In this document: one piece after another, positions 24,896 to 29,907 of the stretch
How positions within the stretch are numbered: the first letter of the stretch is position 1
Layout of the letters: the number at the start of each line of letters is the position of its first letter
Translations under genes and position numbers: made by a program
Origin: Candidatus Scatosoma pullistercoris
GTDB lineage: Bacteria > Bacillota > Clostridia > Christensenellales > Borkfalkiaceae
DNA: 29,907 nt
Direction: 5' to 3'
Assembly (NCBI GenBank): GCA_018714725.1
Contig: DVMZ01000056.1
Coordinates: 1-29,907 of the forward strand
Notes under the pieces: model-generated
What the model was told of the DNA's origin: nothing
What the model saw: the letters and a program-made list of their open reading frames with translations, nothing else
Databases searched by the model: none

Positions 24896-26494
24896 ATGAG
24901 CGGATACAAATATTTCGGAACCATGCTGGATTGTTCGAGAAACGCAGTGATGAAACCGTAGGCGGTCAAGAAGTTTATCGATTATCTGGCGAAAATGGGA
25001 TACAACATGCTGGAACTGTATACGGAGGATACCTACCGGCCGGAGGGGGAACCGTATTTCGGCTATCTGCGCGGCGGGTACACGGGCGCGGAAATCCGGG
25101 AAATCGACGCTTATGCGGCGTCTAAAGGCGTAGAGCTGGTGCCCTGCATTCAGACGTTGGCGCACTTCACCAACCTCGTGAAAATGCCCGTTTACGAACC
25201 GATTGTGGACACGGCGGATATTTTGCTGATCGATGACGAAAAAACTTATGCTCTGATCGAGAAACTGTTTGCGTTCGCGGCGGAAAATTTCACTTCCCGT
25301 CTCATCAACATCGGCATGGACGAAGCGCATATGGTGGGTCTGGGCGCATATCTGGACAGGCATGGGTATTGCGATCGGTTCGAGCTGCTGCTCCGCCATC
25401 TTTCCCGGGTGGCGGAAATTGCGAAGAAATACGGCTTCCGTCCGCATATGTGGAGCGATATGTTCTTCCGGCTGGCAAATCACGGGGAATATTATAAAAA
25501 AGATATGCACATTGCTCCGGAAATCCGGGAAAAAGTGCCGGAGAATATCGGGCTCACTTATTGGGACTATTACAATGAGAAGCCCGAAGTGTACGATTCG
25601 ATGCTGGCTTCGCACAAAGAATTCGGGCGAGAGGTCTGGTTTGCCGGCGGCGCCTGGTGCTGGAACGGCTTTACGCCGGTTTACGGCAAGACGAGGCGGG
25701 CGATGAAACCTGCCATGGAAAGCGTTCGCAAGAACGGCATTGAAAACGTATTTATCACCATGTGGGGAGATAACGGGAAAGAGTGTTCTTTCTTCTCGAT
25801 GCTGCCCATGTTGTATGAAATCCGGCAGTATGCCGACGGAAATTTCGACAAAGAAAAAATTTCGCGCGGCTTCTATGAACTGACGGGATACAAAGCGGAG
25901 GATTTTGAATTGCTCTGCCTTCCGGATTCCACCGCGCAGATGCTGAACGGGACTAAAATGGAAAATCCTTCCAAATGTCTTCTGTACAGCGATTGCTTCC
26001 TGGGGATTTTCGATACGGAGGCGGAAGCGGAAGGGAAATTGCCGTATGAAGAATATGCCCGCAAATTGTCGGATGCGGCCGGACGAATGGGAGAATTCGG
26101 TTACCTGTTCGCCTCGCAGTCGGCGCTTTGTTCGCTGATGGAGTTCAAATCGCTGCTCGGCGTCCGTACCCGCGCGGCTTATCGTTCGGGAGATAAAAAG
26201 GCGATTGCCGCTTTGACGGAAGAGTACCGGACGGCGCAGGAGCGGCTGGAGAATTTTTACGGAAAATTCCGTACGCTTTGGTTTACGGAGAACAAGGCGA
26301 TCGGCTGGGAAGTGCAGGAAGTGCGCCTGGGCGGGCTGATGCTCCGGCTCCGTTCCTGCCGGGAGAGGCTGGAAGCGTTTGCGGCCGGTAAAATTGACCG
26401 GATCGAAGAGCTGGAAGAAGAAATTCTGCCGTTCGGTTACGACGCGGTGTTCAGCAATTTCTATCGCGGACTTGTCAGCAGAAGCGAGCTTTGA
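24896..26494 (+). pseudogene. GH20-like beta-N-acetylhexosaminidase with in-frame TAG at codon 22
   Basis: Relatives remove terminal beta-linked GlcNAc/GalNAc by substrate-assisted catalysis. The ATG at 24896 has a good promoter and AAGGAG site. Codons 1-21 read MSGYKYFGTMLDCSRNAVMKP, then TAG (24959-24961), then AVKKFIDYLAKMGYNM in the same frame. Homologues run straight through this region, since MLDCSRNAV is the first strand of the TIM barrel. The rest is intact for 499 codons from Met 24995, including the catalytic pair in GMDEAH (Asp at 25319, Glu at 25322), WSDMFF, YWDYY and WGDNG. There is no signal peptide and no N-terminal GH20b-type domain. A start at 24995 would lack strand 1 and has no good ribosome site. 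Classed as pseudogene, but readthrough, suppression or sequence error are live options. Confidence 0.72.
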
Positions 26495-26526
26495 TTTTCC
26501 CGGACGGATTTGAATTATGAAATTAA

Positions 26527-26557
26527 GCGCGGGCTTGCAGAATCTGCAAGCCCGCGC
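26527..26557. terminator. Bidirectional terminator between the GH20-like gene and atpC
   Basis: A perfect 14-bp stem (26527-26540 with 26544-26557) with an AAT loop. On the plus strand it is followed by GGTTTTATC, on the minus strand by TTAATTTC, so it may serve both convergent units. Confidence 0.82.
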
Positions 26558-26659
26558 GGTTTTATCTTGCGGCGGAGTCCGGGGGATAACTTTCCGAAAA
26601 AAGCCGGGAGATTCCGGGTCGGAAGGAATGGGGCGGGAAAATCGCCGAAAGACAAAAGG

Positions 26660-26685
26660 AAAGGACTCCTTATTTGGAGCCCTTT
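26660..26685 (-). terminator. Terminator overlapping the atpC stop codon
   Basis: On the minus strand, AAAGGGCTCC (26685-26676) pairs with GGAGTCCTTT (26669-26660), 10 bp with one G-U pair. The loop contains most of the TAA stop (26672-26670). Downstream is CCTTTTG, a modest T-run. Confidence 0.6.
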
Positions 26686-27071
26686 TCGAGATTGATAAAG
26701 GTTTTTGCCATTTCCATTTTGTTGAGGCGATATTCCCGGAAGCTCTGTCGACGGCGTTCTTTTTCCTGGGCCATGGCGGTTTCCCGGCGGCGGATCGCCT
26801 GGTCCAGCTTTTCTTCCCAGGCAAGGAAATCGCTTTGGAGCACCACCCGGTCTTTATAGACGGAGAGCATTCCTTCGCCGGTGGCAAAGGTCTTCACGGT
26901 GCCGTCTGCCTCGGTCAGGGACGCCATGTCCGTCGTGATGTTGATGAACATGGGCATATGTCCGGGCAGGACGGAAATTTTCCCCGTCGGCTCGGAGACG
27001 GACAGCGCCGAAACTTCGCCTTCGTAAAACTGCTTGTCGGGACGGAGCATCTGAAGCCGGAACGTGTTCAT
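26670..27071 (-). CDS. atpC: ATP synthase F1 subunit epsilon
   Basis: Central-stalk subunit (133 residues) that couples rotation to catalysis and can inhibit ATP hydrolysis. The N-terminal beta-sandwich has FRLQMLRPDKQFYEGEV and the family phrase GKISVLPGHMPMF; the C-terminal helical pair is basic and Arg/Lys/Glu-rich. The start at 27071 is chosen over a further-upstream Met because it overlaps the atpD stop by four bases (ATGA) and AAGGGG lies 8 bases before it. It is the last gene of the operon. Length is normal. Confidence 0.94.
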   Translation of the reverse strand: MNTFRLQMLRPDKQFYEGEVSALSVSEPTGKISVLPGHMPMFINITTDMASLTEADGTVKTFATGEGMLSVYKDRVVLQSDFLAWEEKLDQAIRRRETAMAQEKERRRQSFREYRLNKMEMAKTFINLEKGSK

Positions 27072-28450
27072 GCCTGATACCCCTTGATGTCGGAAAGTCC
27101 GCCGATAAAGTAAAATTCGCTTTCCGGAATCTCGTCGCATTTTCCGTCCAGAATGGCGTTGCAGTCCTCGATGGTCGTTTCGAGGGGGACGTATTTGCCG
27201 GGAATGCCCGTGTAGACGCTGGCGACGGAGAAGGGCTGGGAGAAAAACCGCTGTAATTTTCTGGCCCGATAGACCAGTTGTTTGTCCTCGGCGTTGAGTT
27301 CGTCCATGCCGAGTATGGCGATAATATCCTGCAATTCTTTGTATCGCTGCAACGTCTCGATGGCTCGTTTTGCCGTCGCGTAGTGCTTTTCGCCCACGAT
27401 GTCCGGTTCGAGGATGCGGCTGGTCGATTCGAGGGGATCGACGGCGGGGTAAATGCCCTCTTCCACGACCTTTCTCGAAAGCACGGTGGTGGCGTCGAGG
27501 TGGCTGAAAATAGTGGCGGGGGCCGGGTCGGTCAGGTCGTCCGCGGGGACGTAAATCGCCTGTATGGACGTGATGGAACCGTGTTTGGTAGAGGTGATGC
27601 GCTCTTCCAGCTGGCCGAGTTCTCCGGCCAGCGTGGGCTGATAGCCGACCGCCGAAGGCATGCGGCCGAGCAGGGCGGAAATTTCGGAACCGGCCTGCAC
27701 ATACCGGAAGATGTTGTCGATGAAGAGCAGGACGTCCTGGTTCTGCACGTCGCGGAAGTACTCCGCCATGGTCAGCCCGGTGAAAGCGGCGCGCATTCTG
27801 GCGCCGGGGGATTCGTTCATCTGTCCGAATACGAGCGCCGTATTGTTGATGACCCCCGATTCGGTCATTTCCTGGGCCATTTCAAAGCCCTCGCGGCTGC
27901 GTTCGCCCACGCCGATGAACACCGAACGGCCGTTGTGGTGGGTGGCGATGCCCGAAATGAGCTCCTGAATCAGCACCGTCTTTCCCACGCCGGCGCCGCC
28001 GAATAATCCGATTTTGCCGCCTTTGGCGTAAGGGGTGAGCAGGTCGATGACCTTAATGCCCGTTTCAAAGACTTCCGTAACGGGGCTCTGTTCGGTGAGC
28101 GCGGGCGGGCGGCGGTAAATGCTCATGGAAGGGCCGGCCAGGCCGCCTTTGCCGTCCACCGGCTTGCCGATCGCGTTGAGCACGCGGCCGGTGACCTGTT
28201 CGCCCACCGGCACGGAAATGGGGGCGCCCGTCGATTTCACTTCAAGGCCGCGGGAAAGTCCGTCCGTCGCTTCCAGCGCGATACAGCGGCAGATTCCGTC
28301 GGGAAGGTGGGACATGACTTCCAGATCCACCGTCCGGTCTTTGTCGATGACGTATAAAAGCTCGTTCTGGCTGGGCAGGTGATTGTCGAATTTCACGTCT
28401 ACGACCGAACCGACGATCTGGACGACGATGCCCGTATGTTTTTTCATCAT
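27068..28450 (-). CDS. atpD: ATP synthase F1 subunit beta
   Basis: Catalytic subunit of the F1 motor (460 residues). The Walker A loop GGAGVGKTVL and catalytic-region GERSREG are intact. DVLLFIDNIFRYVQAGSE holds the Walker B Asp, the familiar FRFTQAGSE reading FRYVQAGSE here. ALLGRMPSAVGYQPTL and SITSIQAIYVPADDLTDPAP are canonical. The start at 28450 is set by AAGGAG (28464-28459) 8 bases upstream; a second Met follows at once, and an upstream in-frame Met at 28471 is disfavoured because it would put that ribosome site inside the gene. It begins 17 bases after the atpG stop and overlaps atpC by four bases. Confidence 0.97.
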   Translation of the reverse strand: MMKKHTGIVVQIVGSVVDVKFDNHLPSQNELLYVIDKDRTVDLEVMSHLPDGICRCIALEATDGLSRGLEVKSTGAPISVPVGEQVTGRVLNAIGKPVDGKGGLAGPSMSIYRRPPALTEQSPVTEVFETGIKVIDLLTPYAKGGKIGLFGGAGVGKTVLIQELISGIATHHNGRSVFIGVGERSREGFEMAQEMTESGVINNTALVFGQMNESPGARMRAAFTGLTMAEYFRDVQNQDVLLFIDNIFRYVQAGSEISALLGRMPSAVGYQPTLAGELGQLEERITSTKHGSITSIQAIYVPADDLTDPAPATIFSHLDATTVLSRKVVEEGIYPAVDPLESTSRILEPDIVGEKHYATAKRAIETLQRYKELQDIIAILGMDELNAEDKQLVYRARKLQRFFSQPFSVASVYTGIPGKYVPLETTIEDCNAILDGKCDEIPESEFYFIGGLSDIKGYQA

Positions 28451-28467
28451 AACAAAATCTCCTTGGA

Positions 28468-29313
28468 TCACTCGCGGAAAGCGGCCGCGCCGGCATTGAT
28501 CAGTTCGCCCGTGATGCTTTCCTGGCGCTGGTGATTGTATTTGGCGGTCAGCTCGGCAATGAGCGCTTCCCCGTTTTCGGTGGATTGCTGCATGGAGGTC
28601 ATCCGCTTGTATAAAAGCGCCATGGCGCTGTCCGCCAGCGCGCTGTAAATCTCCGCCATGATGTATTGGGACAGAAAATTGGTAAGGGAAGCCACGGTGG
28701 CCGGCTCGAACAGTCCCTCGCTGTCTGCGGGAGAGCCGGCGTTTTCCGGCAACGAGACGGGAAGAAGTTTTTTCGCCGTCGGTTCCTGCGTGTAGGGGGT
28801 AGGGGTCCGCGTATAGAGAATATAAACCTCTTTGTATTCTCCGCTGGAAAACATTTCCAGAATATCGTTGGCGACGGAAATCGCGTCGAAAGCGTGCGGC
28901 TCCTGCGCCATATGGATATAATAATTGCTGAGCGGGATTCCCTTTTTGGAATAATATTCCCGCGTGGTCTGCCCGAAGGCGAAAATTTTGTCGGCGCCGT
29001 GTTTAAGGATAAAATCGTCTGCAAAGTCAAAGATACGGTGGTTGAAATCCCCGCACAGCCCTTTGTCCGCGCCGGCGATGAACAAAGCGGTCTTTCCCGT
29101 CTCCCGCGGCCGGAGCAGAGGGTGGGAAAGGAGTTCTTCCCGCCTCCAGAGAGCGGCAAGAATGTTCCGGAGTTCTTTTAAGTACCGGTAACTGTTCTCG
29201 CATTTTTCCCGCGCGCGATAGAGCTTGGAGGTCGCGATCATCTGCATGGCGCGGGTGATCTTGACGGTGTCTTTCACGCTCTCGATGTGGCTTTTCAGCT
29301 CGTGCGGGTTCAT
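28468..29313 (-). CDS. atpG: ATP synthase F1 subunit gamma
   Basis: Rotor shaft of F1 (281 residues, normal length). The N-terminal helix has the family pattern HIESVKDTVKITRAMQMIATSKL; GADKGLCGDFNH is the conserved Rossmann-like segment, and the C-terminal helix ends ESITGELINAGAAAFRE. Its ATG overlaps the atpA stop (ATGA, 29310-29313), and GGAGG (29324-29320) lies 6 bases upstream. Typical operon packing argues for co-translation with alpha and beta. Confidence 0.96.
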   Translation of the reverse strand: MNPHELKSHIESVKDTVKITRAMQMIATSKLYRAREKCENSYRYLKELRNILAALWRREELLSHPLLRPRETGKTALFIAGADKGLCGDFNHRIFDFADDFILKHGADKIFAFGQTTREYYSKKGIPLSNYYIHMAQEPHAFDAISVANDILEMFSSGEYKEVYILYTRTPTPYTQEPTAKKLLPVSLPENAGSPADSEGLFEPATVASLTNFLSQYIMAEIYSALADSAMALLYKRMTSMQQSTENGEALIAELTAKYNHQRQESITGELINAGAAAFRE

Positions 29314-29907
29314 GAGTTGCCTCCGCGCTCATTTTTGTTTTCATTGTCCGCATTCGCGGTTGCCCGGGCAAGCGCCTGGGCGGCTTTTACTTCATCCGAA
29401 AGACGGGAAATATTGCCTTTATAGGCACCCAGGTATTCGCGGATCAGTGCTTCGTCCTCGTCCGTCAGCGCCTGCGTCTGTTCGATGCGGGCGGGGAGGT
29501 CGGGGTGATTGGCTTCGAGGAAGTCCAGAAATCCGTCCATGACGGCGTTCACGTCGCGCACCGCCACATCCGCGAAAAGATCGTTCATCATCACCGTGAG
29601 CGCGATGACCGTATGGCTCATGCTGACGGGGGAGGACTGGCGCTGTTTGAGGATTTCGGTCAGCCTTGCGCCCTTGCCGAGCGTCGCCTTCGTGGAGGCG
29701 TCCAGTTCTGCGCCGAACTGGCTGAATTGCGCCATTTCCCGGTAATGCGCGAGATCGAGACGCACTTTTCCGCTCACCTTTTTCATCGCTTTGCACTGTG
29801 CGGCGCCGCCCACACGGGAGACCGAAAGCCCCACGTTGACGGCGGGCCGGATCCCCGAACGGAACAGCTCGCTTTCCAGATAAATCTGCCCGTCGGTGAT
29901 GGAGATC
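29310..29907 (-). CDS. atpA: ATP synthase F1 subunit alpha (partial, C-terminal part)
   Basis: Non-catalytic nucleotide-binding subunit of F1. The window cuts it; the frame is open to base 29906, reading ISITDGQIYLESELF and then GIRPAVNVGLSVSRVGGAAQ, the hallmark alpha stretch with the arginine-finger region. About 199 residues of the ~500 are seen, ending in the helical C-terminal domain (LKQRQSSPVSMSHTVIAL). The last ~20 residues (ARATANADNENKNERGGNS) form a polar tail beyond the usual end. The 5' end and any atpH/atpF genes lie past the window. Confidence 0.96.
   Translation of the reverse strand, partial: ISITDGQIYLESELFRSGIRPAVNVGLSVSRVGGAAQCKAMKKVSGKVRLDLAHYREMAQFSQFGAELDASTKATLGKGARLTEILKQRQSSPVSMSHTVIALTVMMNDLFADVAVRDVNAVMDGFLDFLEANHPDLPARIEQTQALTDEDEALIREYLGAYKGNISRLSDEVKAAQALARATANADNENKNERGGNS

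Noticed and set aside
24959..24961. Genome-wide reassignment of TAG to an amino acid
   Set aside because: The GH32 gene (stop 1277-1279) and the GH2 gene (stop 6354-6356) both end in TAG exactly where their families end, so TAG acts as a stop here.
24236..26887. An 883-codon open frame on the minus strand across the YkvI-like, GH20-like and atpC region
   Set aside because: It is the antisense shadow of well-recognised genes in GC-rich DNA, with no protein family pattern. Similar long antisense frames occur opposite the solute-binding protein (6372-8126) and DUF4838 (13326-15026) genes.
1..29907. CRISPR arrays, tRNA or rRNA genes, insertion sequences, prophage genes
   Set aside because: No short regularly spaced repeats, cloverleaf-like sequence, rRNA signature, transposase or phage gene was recognised on either strand.

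Overview
The window looks like a chromosomal segment of an anaerobic, saccharolytic member of the Bacillota (class Clostridia), of moderate-to-high GC by eye. The evidence is a BofA-family gene, AGGAGG-type ribosome binding sites, Gram-positive-style lipoproteins, a YkvI-like membrane protein and an F1F0 ATPase operon. The theme is glycan use. No exact species can be assigned; uncultured gut Clostridia with many large surface proteins are a reasonable guess (inference).

Region 1 (1-3375, +): the 3' part of a GH32 fructan/sucrose hydrolase, a phosphocarrier HPr and PTS enzyme I, closed by a strong hairpin. The HPr keeps the catalytic His but has Arg at the Ser46 position. No sugar-specific EII gene is visible.

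Region 2 (3460-21141): a divergent locus. A winged-helix (ArsR-like) regulator with a long beta-rich C-terminal domain is read leftward. Rightward is a 16.5-kb run: cytoplasmic GH2 enzyme, solute-binding lipoprotein, two MalF/MalG-type permeases, a 1021-residue secreted Ig-like protein, a DUF4838 lipoprotein whose start overlaps the previous stop, and a 1963-residue lipoprotein with Big2-like domains and four linker-plus-beta-helix units. Good promoters face both ways, with a perfect palindrome between them. No ABC ATPase is present, so a shared MsmK/UgpC-type ATPase elsewhere probably energises the importer. I read this as a Gram-positive polysaccharide-utilisation locus: surface proteins bind or process a glycan, the ABC importer takes up fragments, GH2 cleaves them inside, and the divergent regulator senses a product. 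The substrate is unknown.

Region 3 (21142-23776): a 650-base noncoding stretch with several hairpins, then an MFS (FucP-like) transporter with its own promoter, a BofA-family protein and a very strong terminator.

Region 4 (23777-26557): a YkvI-like transporter and a GH20-like hexosaminidase. The GH20-like gene has a good promoter and ribosome binding site but an in-frame TAG at codon 22, so it is either a fresh pseudogene or a recoded/reinitiated gene.

Region 5 (26650-29907, -): the end of the F1 ATPase operon, atpA (partial)-atpG-atpD-atpC, tightly packed and convergent with the GH20-like gene.
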